Notes under the pieces: generated by a model
Told to the model about the DNA's origin: nothing
Database searches by the model: none
The model's input: the letters and a program-made list of their open reading frames with translations, nothing else
In this document: positions 13,584 to 22,393 of the stretch, piece after piece
How the letters are laid out: every line of letters begins with the position of its first letter
How positions within the stretch are numbered: the stretch's first letter is position 1
Assembly: GCA_017617655.1 (NCBI GenBank)
Contig: JAFZVU010000055.1
Location: 1 to 41,416, forward strand
Reading direction: 5' to 3'
DNA length: 41,416 nt
DNA from: Bacteroidales bacterium
GTDB taxonomy: Bacteria; Bacteroidota; Bacteroidia; Bacteroidales; UBA932
Program-made: the position numbers and the translations under genes

Positions 13584-14060
13584 CTAGAAGTGGTAGTAAA
13601 CACCCATCTGGAAGTTCTGGTTTGTGTCGATGTTGATGCCGAAAGCACCGTTGTAATAACCGATGCGGGCGATGTGACCTACAAATGAGAAGTGGTCACC
13701 TGCCATGATGGCGATACCGGGAGCGAGACCTACACCGAACTGGGTTGTGGTTGCGCCACCTGTTGTCCATGCATTGAGCTGGAATTCACCGTCGATGAAG
13801 AGGCTTACAGGGCCGAGCTGTTTGAAGCCGTAACGATAGTAAGGTGCGAAGACGAACCTGTTGGCAGCAGTAGCGTTGCTCCAGCCGACCTGGGCGCCGA
13901 TAGCAGTTGTTTTGCTGAGGTTGTAGCCGATTTCAGGAAGGATGGTAACTACGGCGTTGTTGCCGGCAGCCTGGAAGCTGAGAGCACCTCCGATATAGGC
14001 CTGAGCGTTAGCGCTGAGAGCCATAAGAGACAGTGCGAGAACTACAAAAAGTTTTTTCAT
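13584..14060 (-). CDS. Small outer-membrane beta-barrel protein
   Basis: A 158-residue protein with a signal peptide (MKKLFVVLALSLMALSANAQA). Eight or so amphipathic strands follow (FAPYYRYGFKQLGPVSLFIDGEF, FGVGLAPGIAIMAG), ending in NFQMGVYYHF with the terminal Phe needed for barrel insertion. It resembles the OmpW/OmpX-size 'outer membrane beta-barrel' proteins common in Bacteroidales. It has its own complete promoter and a ~60-base leader. Confidence 0.8.
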   Translation of the reverse strand: MKKLFVVLALSLMALSANAQAYIGGALSFQAAGNNAVVTILPEIGYNLSKTTAIGAQVGWSNATAANRFVFAPYYRYGFKQLGPVSLFIDGEFQLNAWTTGGATTTQFGVGLAPGIAIMAGDHFSFVGHIARIGYYNGAFGINIDTNQNFQMGVYYHF

Positions 14061-14123
14061 AAGTTATAAAGTTTGGTTTGTGAATAGTCAGTCAAATGCA
14101 GCAGATTTCTGATGCATACTCTA

Positions 14124-14154
14124 CAAAGATAAACAATTAATTGTAAAAACCAAA
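14124..14154 (-). promoter_or_regulatory. Full -33/-7 promoter of the small barrel gene
   Basis: On the minus strand, TTTG (14151-14154), 19-base spacer, TATCTTTG (14124-14131). Both elements match the Bacteroidota consensus. The leader before ATG 14060 is about 60 bases. Confidence 0.75.
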
Positions 14155-14170
14155 GAGTGGCAGCAAAGCC

Positions 14171-15109
14171 TTATATGCGTCTGCGAAGGTGGAGTCCGGC
14201 GGCAATAGTGGCCGGGTTGAAATGGAAGAGGCTGTACATCTCGCCGCCCATGGAGAATCCGCAGCGGTCGCACACGCCGTGGGTGAAGCCCATGCATTTG
14301 GGACTGCGGCTTCCGTCGGAGAAGATGAAGTTCGTCACCCAGCACCAGCGGTCTGTGCACACTGTGCGGCCGTCCTTCATGCGCATGGCCTTGAGGCCCG
14401 GCACGGTGTTCATTATGGGGTAGCCCTTGCGCTTGCGCTCGATCAGCATGTCGATTATCTCGTTGCGGCGTGCCGGGTCGAGGAAGAGGCCTTCAGTCTC
14501 CTTGAACGGGGTGTGGAAGTTGACGGAGATGTTGTCGATGTAAGGATTGTCCTTGACGTAGTCCAGAGCCACCTCGACATTGCTTTCGTTGAGGTTGTTG
14601 ACCACCATGTTTACACAGACGGGAGGGAGGACCCTGCCTTCGGGGGCGTTGCGTTTGAAATCCGCGATGTTCTTCTCCAGTCTTGCGAAGGCGCCCTTGC
14701 CGCGGATCTCGTCGTGGAAGGCACCGATGCCGTCCATCGACACCCACACCTGGTCGGCGTGGCTGCCGTTAAAAGGCAGCTGGGCGTTGGTGGTGATGGT
14801 CGCGCTCCAGAAGCCGATTGCGTGAGCCAGGTCTATTACGTCGTCGATGGTCTTGTCTCCGTCCTTCCAGAGATACAATTCCCCGCCCTCGAAGTCTACG
14901 TAGCGGCTGCCGGCCTTGTAGCAGTACTCCAGCTCGCCGCGGATCTGCTCGAAGGTCTTTATGCGAGGATTGGTCAGCTCATACACCGAGCAGTGCTTGC
15001 AGCGCAGGTTACAGCGGTCCAGGATGAAGATTACGGACTGCAGGGGAGCCTTGCGGCCGCACAGCGCACGGAGGTACCACCAGCCGAGATATGGAATCTG
15101 ACTTAGCAT
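14171..15109 (-). CDS. Radical SAM protein with C-terminal cysteine cluster
   Basis: A 312-residue enzyme. CNLRCKHC (Cys33, Cys37, Cys40) is the CxxxCxxC site for the SAM-binding 4Fe-4S cluster; FEGGELYLW is the glycine motif. The C-terminus has further cysteines (VCTDRWC, SPKC, GVCDRCG), which could hold an auxiliary cluster as in HpnH-like or SPASM-type enzymes. Its start overlaps the UbiA gene's stop by 7 bases, so both are made together. This suggests action on a prenylated or isoprenoid product, which is inference. Confidence 0.8.
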   Translation of the reverse strand: MLSQIPYLGWWYLRALCGRKAPLQSVIFILDRCNLRCKHCSVYELTNPRIKTFEQIRGELEYCYKAGSRYVDFEGGELYLWKDGDKTIDDVIDLAHAIGFWSATITTNAQLPFNGSHADQVWVSMDGIGAFHDEIRGKGAFARLEKNIADFKRNAPEGRVLPPVCVNMVVNNLNESNVEVALDYVKDNPYIDNISVNFHTPFKETEGLFLDPARRNEIIDMLIERKRKGYPIMNTVPGLKAMRMKDGRTVCTDRWCWVTNFIFSDGSRSPKCMGFTHGVCDRCGFSMGGEMYSLFHFNPATIAAGLHLRRRI

Positions 15110-16137
15110 ATACTGATGATGTAGAGAACAATCTTGACGGCCATCATGATAAGGCAGAAGCCGGTGTTGACATTGCGCATGGCGAACCAGCGCATGAGAT
15201 AGTAGCGGTTGCCGGGCTCAACCTTGTCCCAGTTGTCCATCGGGCCCAGCCATTTGTGGGGATGGTCGGTGGGAACTTCGACGCCCTTGGCGAACATCAC
15301 CATAGACCACATCACCCAGATAGCCTGCGGCAGCATCAGCAGCACGAGGCAGTAGGCGGGATGGATGTAGCGCAGCGCAGCGCAGAGGACCACTAGGATG
15401 AAAGGCACGAAGAGGAAGATGGCGTATGCTGTCAGGCCTGCGGCGTCTGTCTTTAGCAGCACCGCGAGGGTCTTCTTGTGGGACACGTCGTCGACATGGC
15501 GCTCCACGAAGGAATGCGTATAGAGGATGTTGGTGACGAACAATCCGATGGCGATGCCGAGCGCCAGGATATGCCATGCAAAACCGGTCTCGGGGGTATA
15601 GAGGGCGCCGCAGGCCGATTCATACACTCCGCAGACCAGACAGGGGCCGAAGCAGATGCCTATGGCCAGCTCGCCGAGGCCGTGGAATCCGAGCTTCAGC
15701 GGCGGAGCGGAGTAGAAGTAGCACAGGATGGCAGCAATGCCGGCTATTATGAGAAGTTTCCAGTCGAAGTCGCGGGCGATGAAGATTACCAGGCCGCCGA
15801 GAATCGCGAGGCCGAAGAATACCGCGATTGCCACTTTCAGCTGCTTCACGGTGGTGGAACCGTCCTTCAGGTATGGGTATTTGTCAGTGAAGGCCTTTTC
15901 GCCCTGCTCCCTCAGGCCGAGACGGTACTCCAGAAGTTCGTCCTGATAGTCGAAATAGTCGTCCAGAAGATTGCCTCCAAGGTGCACCAGGCACACGCAA
16001 AGCGCTGCCAGCAGGCCAAGGAAGATATTGAAACCGCTGACGCCCAGCGCCATCACCACTGCGAGAATGCTCGGCATGAGGTTCTGCGGGGCTGCAAACG
16101 AGCGGCTGTTGTAAAGCCATTTCTTTATGATGTTCAT
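15103..16137 (-). CDS. UbiA-family prenyltransferase
   Basis: A 344-residue polytopic membrane enzyme with about 8-9 helices. The two Asp-rich prenyl-diphosphate sites are present: NLLDDYFDYQDE near residue 55, and FVERHVDDVSHKKTLAVLL in the second half (NILYTHSFVERHVDD). The family attaches a polyprenyl chain to an aromatic acceptor, for example in menaquinone synthesis. I cannot assign it as MenA: no men gene is nearby, and it is tied by a 7-base overlap to a radical SAM gene. The esterase gene lies 5 bases upstream. Confidence 0.8.
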   Translation of the reverse strand: MNIIKKWLYNSRSFAAPQNLMPSILAVVMALGVSGFNIFLGLLAALCVCLVHLGGNLLDDYFDYQDELLEYRLGLREQGEKAFTDKYPYLKDGSTTVKQLKVAIAVFFGLAILGGLVIFIARDFDWKLLIIAGIAAILCYFYSAPPLKLGFHGLGELAIGICFGPCLVCGVYESACGALYTPETGFAWHILALGIAIGLFVTNILYTHSFVERHVDDVSHKKTLAVLLKTDAAGLTAYAIFLFVPFILVVLCAALRYIHPAYCLVLLMLPQAIWVMWSMVMFAKGVEVPTDHPHKWLGPMDNWDKVEPGNRYYLMRWFAMRNVNTGFCLIMMAVKIVLYIISIC

Positions 16138-16142
16138 ACAGA

Positions 16143-17078
16143 CTAATTCTTATGTGCTTTGAAAAACTCGAAAACGTCAGGCAGCGCCATGGGGACCATA
16201 TCGGCGTGGTTGCCGTCATATTCCTTGTATGACACGTCGAAACCGCGCTCTTTCATCCAGTCGTACAGTTCGCGGCTGGAATCGGTGGTGGCGCAGCCGA
16301 AAGAGCCTTCGGTGATGAATATGGGCTTGTCCTTGATGTTGTCCCAGGGATAGCCTTCTTCTGTCACGAACGGTCCTGAAATAGGAGCGAGAGCTTTCCA
16401 GTAGTCCGGATATTTGCCTCCGATATACCAGGTGCCTCCGCTGCCCATCGAGTGCCCCATCAGGAACATATTCTTTCTGTCAACAGGGAAGTTGGCGAGG
16501 ACAAGTTCTATTACGTTGATCACATCTTTCTCACTGATGCGTTGTACTGCAATCCTTTCCTCAGTGGGTTTTTCCGAGAGAATGGCTGCATTCTCCTCGT
16601 CACGCCCGAAGCTTCCCGGCAGCTTGAGGTTTGTGCCGTAGGCTCCGTGGCCGCCGAGCGGAGAAACCAGCAACATCCCGTACTCGTCAGCCAGCTTCAC
16701 CATCTGGAAGTCTTCCTGGTCGAGGTAAGAGCTTTCTGTGTTAAATGCTCCGTGGAGGAACATCACCATCGGCAGCTTGCTCTTGCCGTCCCAGTTGGAG
16801 GGAAGGCATACTCTGAAAGGAAAGGCTTCTGCAGGTTCTTCAAAGAAATATGAGTAATGCCTGTCGTTCTTTTTCGAATCGGGAAGAGGTCCGATTGTAG
16901 TGGTCCGGGCCAGTTCGCGGGAGGCTTGCATCTGAGCTACTGCCTCGATGTCAGTGCCCATGGCAAGGGGCGACCTGTCATATTGTTGTGCGGGTTTGCA
17001 GCTTATAAGGGCAAGTACGAGCACGCAGGCTGCGATGAGAGCATATAACAATGCCTTGAGAGTCGAGTTCTTTTTCAT
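16143..17078 (-). CDS. Alpha/beta-hydrolase lipoprotein, esterase type
   Basis: A 311-residue lipoprotein (LVLALISCKP, Cys27). The core has an oxyanion-loop HGAF, the nucleophile elbow GHSMGSGG and a late GNHADMV histidine. This is like CE1-type or polyhydroxybutyrate-depolymerase-like esterases. It is first in a leftward operon with UbiA and radical SAM. A full -7 box lies only 5 bases before its ATG, so the transcript may be nearly leaderless. The substrate may be an acyl or feruloyl ester on a plant polymer, given the adjacent xylan genes, but that is not shown. Confidence 0.75.
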   Translation of the reverse strand: MKKNSTLKALLYALIAACVLVLALISCKPAQQYDRSPLAMGTDIEAVAQMQASRELARTTTIGPLPDSKKNDRHYSYFFEEPAEAFPFRVCLPSNWDGKSKLPMVMFLHGAFNTESSYLDQEDFQMVKLADEYGMLLVSPLGGHGAYGTNLKLPGSFGRDEENAAILSEKPTEERIAVQRISEKDVINVIELVLANFPVDRKNMFLMGHSMGSGGTWYIGGKYPDYWKALAPISGPFVTEEGYPWDNIKDKPIFITEGSFGCATTDSSRELYDWMKERGFDVSYKEYDGNHADMVPMALPDVFEFFKAHKN

Positions 17079-17082
17079 GTGG

Positions 17083-17090
17083 CAAATTTA
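17083..17090 (-). promoter_or_regulatory. -7 box very close to the esterase start codon
   Basis: TAAATTTG on the minus strand, full match, ending 5 bases before ATG 17078. Transcription would begin at or within a few bases of the start codon. Confidence 0.45.
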
Positions 17091-17103
17091 CATTAATAAT
17101 GCT

Positions 17104-17111
17104 TACCTTTA
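17104..17111 (+). promoter_or_regulatory. Possible -7 box of the GH3 gene
   Basis: TACCTTTA, one mismatch to TAnnTTTG, 41 bases before ATG 17152. The identical octamer precedes the DUF1460 gene (22370-22377). Confidence 0.4.
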
Positions 17112-17151
17112 TAACCGTTTTGACTGCAAATACAACTAGTACTACAATAAT

Positions 17152-20100
17152 ATGAAACTAATCCGTAAATGTATCTTGTCCTCAGTGGCGCTTTTTGCAG
17201 CCTTCTTTGCGCTGGCTCAGGACAACCAGCTTCCCATCTATCTTAATACGGCGTACTCCTTCGAGGAACGCGCCGCCGACCTGGTGTCCCGCTTCACCCT
17301 AGAGGAGAAGCAGGCTCTGCTCGGCAACAACATGGCTGCAGTGCCCCGCCTCGGCATCAAAGGTTACAATGTCTGGAGCGAGGCTCTCCACGGAGTGCTT
17401 TCAGGCGCCAACCCGTCTGTAGGCATTCAGGGCCCGTCATCATTTCCCAACAGTGTGGCTATCGGTTCAGCCTGGGACCCGGCTCTCGCAGAGAGGATGG
17501 CCTCAGCCATCGCTGACGAGGCCCGCGCCATCTATGCCACCGGCACAAAGGGTCTGACCTTCTGGAGTCCTGTCGTAGAGCCCGTCCGTGACCCCCGCTG
17601 GGGCCGTACAGGCGAGTCTTACGGTGAGGATCCTTTCCTTGCCGCAGAGATTGCCCGCGGTTTCGTACGCGGCCTTATGGGCAGCGACCCTAAATATCTC
17701 AAGGCAGTGCCTACCGCAAAGCACTACTTCGCAAACAACAGTGAGTTCGACCGCCATGTCAGCAGCTCCAACATGGACAGCCGCGACATGCGCGAGTTCT
17801 ACCTATATCCGTACAAGCGCCTGATTGAGGATGAGAATCTCCCTTCAATCATGTCTTCATACAACGCCGTGAACCATATCCCGACCACTGCCGGCAATTT
17901 CTATATCGACACTATTGCCCGCAGGACTTACGGTATGAAGGGATATGTTACAGGTGACTGCTCTGCCGTGCAGGATGTATGGGACGGTCATTATTACGTC
18001 GACACTCCGGAAGAGGCAGCAGCTGCCGCCCTCTCGGCCGGTGTTGACTCTGACTGCGGAAGCGTCTATCAGCGCTACGCCATCAGCGCCTACGACCAGG
18101 GCATCCTCTCAATGGCCGAGATAGACCGCGCGCTGATCAACATGTTCACCGTACGTATGCGTACCGGCGAGTTCGATCCAGAGCAGATGGTTCCTTATAC
18201 CAAGTTCGAGCCCTCACGCGTGAACTCTCCCGCCAACCAGGCTCTTGCAGCTGAGCTGGCAGTCCGCACCCCCGTGCTGCTGAAGAACGAGAAGCAGGCT
18301 CTGCCTCTCGATCCCGCATCGCTGCGCAGCATAGCCCTTATCGGCCCTCAGGCCGACGATGTGGAGCTCGGTCCGTATTCAGGACGTCCCGAGCAGACTT
18401 CCATGATCTCTCCTTACGCAGGTATCACCAAATGGCTCAAGGCCAAAGGTTATGACGTAGACGTACAGGTCGCTACCGGCGGTGACATCAAGAGCAAGAG
18501 CAACCTGCTCTACATCGCATATTTCGAGATCGAGAAGACTGACGGTTCGGTAACCCGCTACGACGCTACCAAATACACCGCTTCTGCCGAAGGCATCACC
18601 GTCGGCTCAGGTATGGGTACCGAGGAGCAAGTGCGCAGCATCGACGACGGCACCTGGACTGCATACGACAATGTGGACATCACCAGCATCGAGAATATCA
18701 CCGTCGGTCTGAATATCCCCACCGAGGGTGGTATAGTGGAAATCCGCGTCGGCGGTCCTGACGGCAACCTGATCGGCCGCATCGAGGCTACAAGGGCTTC
18801 AGGTGCCCGCGTAGGTGGCGTATACGGCGCCAGCATGCCTATGAAGACCAACGCCCTCAAGCTTGGCTACAACGGTCCTCAGACAGTATATCTGGTGTAC
18901 AAAGCTTCCCAGGACGCTCCGATAGACGAGGCTACCATCGAGTTGGCCCGCAAGGCTGACGTGGCTGTAGTGTTTGTAGGTACTGACGAGAATACCGCCA
19001 CTGAAGAGGCCGACCGTCTGACCCTCACTCTCCCCGGTAACCAGATTCCGCTCATCAAAGCTGTGGCCGCCGTCAATCCCCGCACCATCGTGGTGATGCA
19101 GACCCTCGGCTGCGTTGAGGTAGAGGAGTTCTGCCATCTGGCAAATATCCCCGCCATCCTCTGGACCGGCTACAACGGTATGGCCCAGGGCGAGGCTATC
19201 CCGCGCATTCTCTTCGGCGAAGTTTCTCCGGGCGGCAAGCTCAACGCTACCTGGTTCAAGACTGTCAAGGACCTTCCCGCAATTACCGACTACAACCTGC
19301 GCCGCAGCTCTGGTTCTGTAGGCCGCACCCTCTGGTATTTCAACCGCGAGGTGTCTTATCCGTTCGGTTATGGTCTGAGCTACACTACTTTCAAGTACAG
19401 CAATTTCCGCATCAGCAAGAGTGCAATTACTCCTAACGACGTTGTTACACTCAGCGTAGATGTCACCAATACAGGCAAATACAGCGCCGACGAGGTAGTA
19501 CAGATCTATGTGGCCACTCCTGACAGCCCGGCTGCCCTCGAGCGTCCCGCCAAGCGTCTGAAAGGCTTCAAGCGCGTAACTATCCCGCGCGGCCAGACCC
19601 GCACCGTTAACATCGACATCAAGTGCTCAGACCTCTGGTTCTGGGATATGGATGCCGACCGCATGACTTATGACCAGGGCCGCTACGTATTCGAGTTCGG
19701 CTCTTCTTCTGCTGATATCCGCGGCAGCGTTACTGCCACTATGTCCGGCAAACTCGACCGCAAGGTCAAGACTGTATGGGCTAGCGTCGACGCCAATGTG
19801 CTCCGTATCGGCCAGACAGCGAAGGCCAGCTTCACCGCCTGCATGAATGACGACAGCTTCGAGCCTTCTGCCCGCGGCAGCTGGAGGAGCAACAACCCTG
19901 CAGTGGCGTCAGTTTCTGCCGACGGCACCGTCACTGCCAAGTCTATGGGTGTTGCCACTATAATCTGCACCGTTACTGCAGGTGGAGTAACCAAGGAGGA
20001 TTCTTTCGCAGTGAAGGTTATGCCCGAGATGAGCCTCTCAAGCCTGAAGGTGGGCGGCAAGGCTGTCAAGCTGGGTGATGCTTCTCAGGTTAGCTACGTG

Positions 20101-20955
20101 CGTAAGGCAGGCAAAGCTCCGGTTGTTGAGGCCGTGGCAGTAGATCCTGCTATCTCTGTCAATGTAAAACAGGCTGCAGCCGTTCCCGGCACTGCAGTAG
20201 TTGCTCTTGTTGATGAGGTGACAGGCGACAGCCGCGAGATTACTGTGAATTTCGGTACAAAGGGCGTTTCTGACACATTCCAGAAAGCTGCTCTGGGCAG
20301 CCAGTGGAGCTGGGTTCGCGAGGATCCTGCACTCTGGTCTCTGACAGAGCGTCCGGGCTCTATCGTACTTACCGGCGGCAAGGGCGATATCACTCTGGCT
20401 AACAACAACGCTCCCAACATCCTGCTGCAGGAGGCCAATGCCGACTGGACTGTGGACACCAAGCTTACCTGCCTGTCTACTCCGGCCGCTCCGGCACAGA
20501 ATGCAGGTCTTGTGGCTTATCAGGACGACGACAATTTCGTGAAGTTCATTTACGGCGCTGCTATGGGTATGCGCCGTCCCAATCCTGCAGCTGCTGCTCC
20601 CGCCGCTGGCCAGCTCCAGCTTGTAGTGGAGGAGAACGGTGCCCAGAAGGCTGCCGTCCGCGTGCCGATGCAAGATGTTGTGATAGTAGACAATACGATC
20701 TGGCTGCGCCTAGTCCGCAAGGGTGACACTTATACTGCTTACTATTCTGTCGACGGCCGCAAATATGTCGAGGCTGGTTCGGCACAGATTGTGCTTAAGG
20801 ACGTAAACGCCGGCCTTATCTGCTGCGACGGTGTGATGGCGACGATGGGACGCGGCTTCGGCGGTCCTATGGGAATGCAGATGCAGACTCCGGCTGCAGC
20901 TCCCTTGAAGGCTGCATTTGACGACTTCAAGATAATAAGCAGCGGACTGAAGTAA
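17152..20955 (+). CDS. Multidomain GH3 beta-xylosidase/beta-glucosidase
   Basis: A 1267-residue exported enzyme (signal ending ALAQ). Residues ~35-350 are the GH3 N-terminal barrel: EALHGV, KHYFANNSEFDRH (Lys190, His191) and the nucleophile in GYVTGDCSAV (Asp269). The GH3 C domain (~375-700) is interrupted at about 450-585 by a beta-rich insert resembling a CBM6-like module (FEIEKTDGSVTRYDA...). A fibronectin-III-like domain (~750-845), a BIG2-like domain (~870-960: SNNPAVASVSADGTVTAKS) and a concanavalin-like C-terminal domain (~1040-1267) follow. The last resembles the beta-xylosidase GH43 C2 type. Typical GH3 enzymes are 700-850 residues. The next gene starts in the stop codon (TAATG). Confidence 0.88.
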   Translation: MKLIRKCILSSVALFAAFFALAQDNQLPIYLNTAYSFEERAADLVSRFTLEEKQALLGNNMAAVPRLGIKGYNVWSEALHGVLSGANPSVGIQGPSSFPNSVAIGSAWDPALAERMASAIADEARAIYATGTKGLTFWSPVVEPVRDPRWGRTGESYGEDPFLAAEIARGFVRGLMGSDPKYLKAVPTAKHYFANNSEFDRHVSSSNMDSRDMREFYLYPYKRLIEDENLPSIMSSYNAVNHIPTTAGNFYIDTIARRTYGMKGYVTGDCSAVQDVWDGHYYVDTPEEAAAAALSAGVDSDCGSVYQRYAISAYDQGILSMAEIDRALINMFTVRMRTGEFDPEQMVPYTKFEPSRVNSPANQALAAELAVRTPVLLKNEKQALPLDPASLRSIALIGPQADDVELGPYSGRPEQTSMISPYAGITKWLKAKGYDVDVQVATGGDIKSKSNLLYIAYFEIEKTDGSVTRYDATKYTASAEGITVGSGMGTEEQVRSIDDGTWTAYDNVDITSIENITVGLNIPTEGGIVEIRVGGPDGNLIGRIEATRASGARVGGVYGASMPMKTNALKLGYNGPQTVYLVYKASQDAPIDEATIELARKADVAVVFVGTDENTATEEADRLTLTLPGNQIPLIKAVAAVNPRTIVVMQTLGCVEVEEFCHLANIPAILWTGYNGMAQGEAIPRILFGEVSPGGKLNATWFKTVKDLPAITDYNLRRSSGSVGRTLWYFNREVSYPFGYGLSYTTFKYSNFRISKSAITPNDVVTLSVDVTNTGKYSADEVVQIYVATPDSPAALERPAKRLKGFKRVTIPRGQTRTVNIDIKCSDLWFWDMDADRMTYDQGRYVFEFGSSSADIRGSVTATMSGKLDRKVKTVWASVDANVLRIGQTAKASFTACMNDDSFEPSARGSWRSNNPAVASVSADGTVTAKSMGVATIICTVTAGGVTKEDSFAVKVMPEMSLSSLKVGGKAVKLGDASQVSYVRKAGKAPVVEAVAVDPAISVNVKQAAAVPGTAVVALVDEVTGDSREITVNFGTKGVSDTFQKAALGSQWSWVREDPALWSLTERPGSIVLTGGKGDITLANNNAPNILLQEANADWTVDTKLTCLSTPAAPAQNAGLVAYQDDDNFVKFIYGAAMGMRRPNPAAAAPAAGQLQLVVEENGAQKAAVRVPMQDVVIVDNTIWLRLVRKGDTYTAYYSVDGRKYVEAGSAQIVLKDVNAGLICCDGVMATMGRGFGGPMGMQMQTPAAAPLKAAFDDFKIISSGLK

Positions 20956-21761
20956 TGAATTTTCTGCGAACCATATTGACGAGCTTCCTGCTCCTGTGCG
21001 GCATTAACGCTGCCAGCGGGCAGGAAGTCCGTTTATATGCTGCGGTGGCGGATTCTGCCGGATTCGTGGCCGTGGGGAATGTGTTCGCACACCTTGATGC
21101 AGAAGGGAACGTCGTCGACACCCTTCAGCTTGAAGTTCCGATAGTGTCTCTCGCCGGGCTAGAAGGCTGGTTTTACGGCATCGACACTGTCGGCAAAGAA
21201 ATACTAATGATCCATGAGACGGGTGTGATAGTTGCCCGCATAGAACCTCCTCTGAAAGGGCAGCTGCGTGCCGTCGCTTCTGACGACAAGACTATCTGGG
21301 CTGTCACGGATGCCGGCGAGATAATCTTCTCGGATAACGGCTTCATGTGGAGTCTTTTCGATTTCAACAAGCAGTACGCCGGTTTCTATCCGGATATGGA
21401 TTTCCGCGCTGTTGCGGCAGGAGGGGGGAGCGTGATGGTGGCCGGTCTGACGCCTGACGGCCATCCCGCTGCTTTTACTTCTACCGGAGGCGGGACGGTG
21501 TGGAGCGAGCGTATTCTCAATTATACAAGACAGAACAGGCCCTTCTATCTGAATGAAGAGCCTGTCGGCCTGGCTTTCGATGCTGTCCAGGATTCTTTCT
21601 ATATGCTGTGCAAGGATGGCACCGTGTTCCGCATGCCTTCATGCTCGCACTGCAACAGCATCGAGCGGTACCCTGTCGACATCATTTATGCCCGGGTACC
21701 GCTCGGATTCAACGTGCTGTTTCTCGGCAGCGACGGTTTCAGATTACTTGAGAAGCCTTAG
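20955..21761 (+). CDS. Exported propeller-like protein of unknown function
   Basis: A 268-residue protein with a signal peptide (ending NAASGQ). It has repeated segments of the kind LRAVASDDKTIWAVTDAGEIIFSDNGF and DMDFRAVAAGGGSVMVAGL, like the blades of BNR/photosystem-assembly-type beta-propellers. Two cysteines (SCSHC) near the end could form a disulfide or metal site. It starts in the GH3 stop codon (TAATG), so it is translationally coupled to that enzyme. I do not recognise a family. Confidence 0.65.
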   Translation: MNFLRTILTSFLLLCGINAASGQEVRLYAAVADSAGFVAVGNVFAHLDAEGNVVDTLQLEVPIVSLAGLEGWFYGIDTVGKEILMIHETGVIVARIEPPLKGQLRAVASDDKTIWAVTDAGEIIFSDNGFMWSLFDFNKQYAGFYPDMDFRAVAAGGGSVMVAGLTPDGHPAAFTSTGGGTVWSERILNYTRQNRPFYLNEEPVGLAFDAVQDSFYMLCKDGTVFRMPSCSHCNSIERYPVDIIYARVPLGFNVLFLGSDGFRLLEKP

Positions 21762-22255
21762 AACATGCTGGGCATTTGAGCAGGTGTTTCTGCTGCAGGT
21801 GCACTCAGTCTCTTATAGACGTTCTTGTCGCGCCATGTCCAGGTGCCGTCTTCGTCAACTTCACTCTCCTCAGCTGTAATTGTGAGGGTATTGCCTGACA
21901 CCTTGAAAGTCACTTCTTCGTCATCAACAACCATCTTGTTGCCATTGACGGTCACTATAAAATTGGCCAGCTGTTTCCAGTCGCCTTGCTTAGGACTCCA
22001 TTCGTATGATACAAAACGGTATTCATTGCCATCGACGTGGCTGATTTCCAGCTTCATGTCGTCGTCGGTATTAGGGTCGGCAGGGTCGAGGGTGATGCTT
22101 GCTCCGTCAACGCGCACACCATCGAGATATTCTTCCCATTCGAAAAGGACAAGGCCCCATTCGCCTGCGAGGCCGGATCCACCGCCAAAGCCGGAGCATG
22201 ATGCCATGAGGAATAGTGTGGCCAGAAGAGAGAGGGATAGAAGGAGTCGTTTCAT
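21758..22255 (-). CDS. Lipocalin-like lipoprotein
   Basis: A 165-residue lipoprotein (lipobox FLMASCSG). The mature part begins GLAGEWGLVLFEWEEY and shows alternating strands ending TWTWRDKNVYKRL, as in the 'lipocalin-like' domain proteins common in Bacteroidales. Its 3' end overlaps the convergent propeller gene by 4 bases, with no terminator between them. It has its own promoter at 22309-22339. Confidence 0.7.
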   Translation of the reverse strand: MKRLLLSLSLLATLFLMASCSGFGGGSGLAGEWGLVLFEWEEYLDGVRVDGASITLDPADPNTDDDMKLEISHVDGNEYRFVSYEWSPKQGDWKQLANFIVTVNGNKMVVDDEEVTFKVSGNTLTITAEESEVDEDGTWTWRDKNVYKRLSAPAAETPAQMPSMF

Positions 22256-22308
22256 AGTTTATTGTTTAATTGGTTATTGTCTTGGACGGCCCCGGAGGGA
22301 TACTTCTA

Positions 22309-22339
22309 CAAATCTACTAATAAGCAGTGAGATATACAA
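22309..22339 (-). promoter_or_regulatory. Promoter of the lipocalin-like lipoprotein
   Basis: On the minus strand, GTTG with TTG at 22337-22339, 20-base spacer, TAGATTTG at 22309-22316 (full TAnnTTTG). The leader is about 50 bases. Confidence 0.6.
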
Positions 22340-22369
22340 CTTGATTGGCATAGATATGGTATTAATTCG

Positions 22370-22377
22370 TACCTTTA
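22370..22377 (+). promoter_or_regulatory. Possible -7 box of the DUF1460 gene
   Basis: TACCTTTA, one mismatch to TAnnTTTG, 17 bases before ATG 22394; a TTG lies at 22351-22353. Confidence 0.4.
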
Positions 22378-22393
22378 GAGGTCAGTTTATAAT

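Noticed and set aside
14189-15106. A 305-residue plus-strand open frame
   Set aside because: Shadow of the radical SAM gene; the Val/His/Ala/Asp-rich composition is that of an antisense frame.
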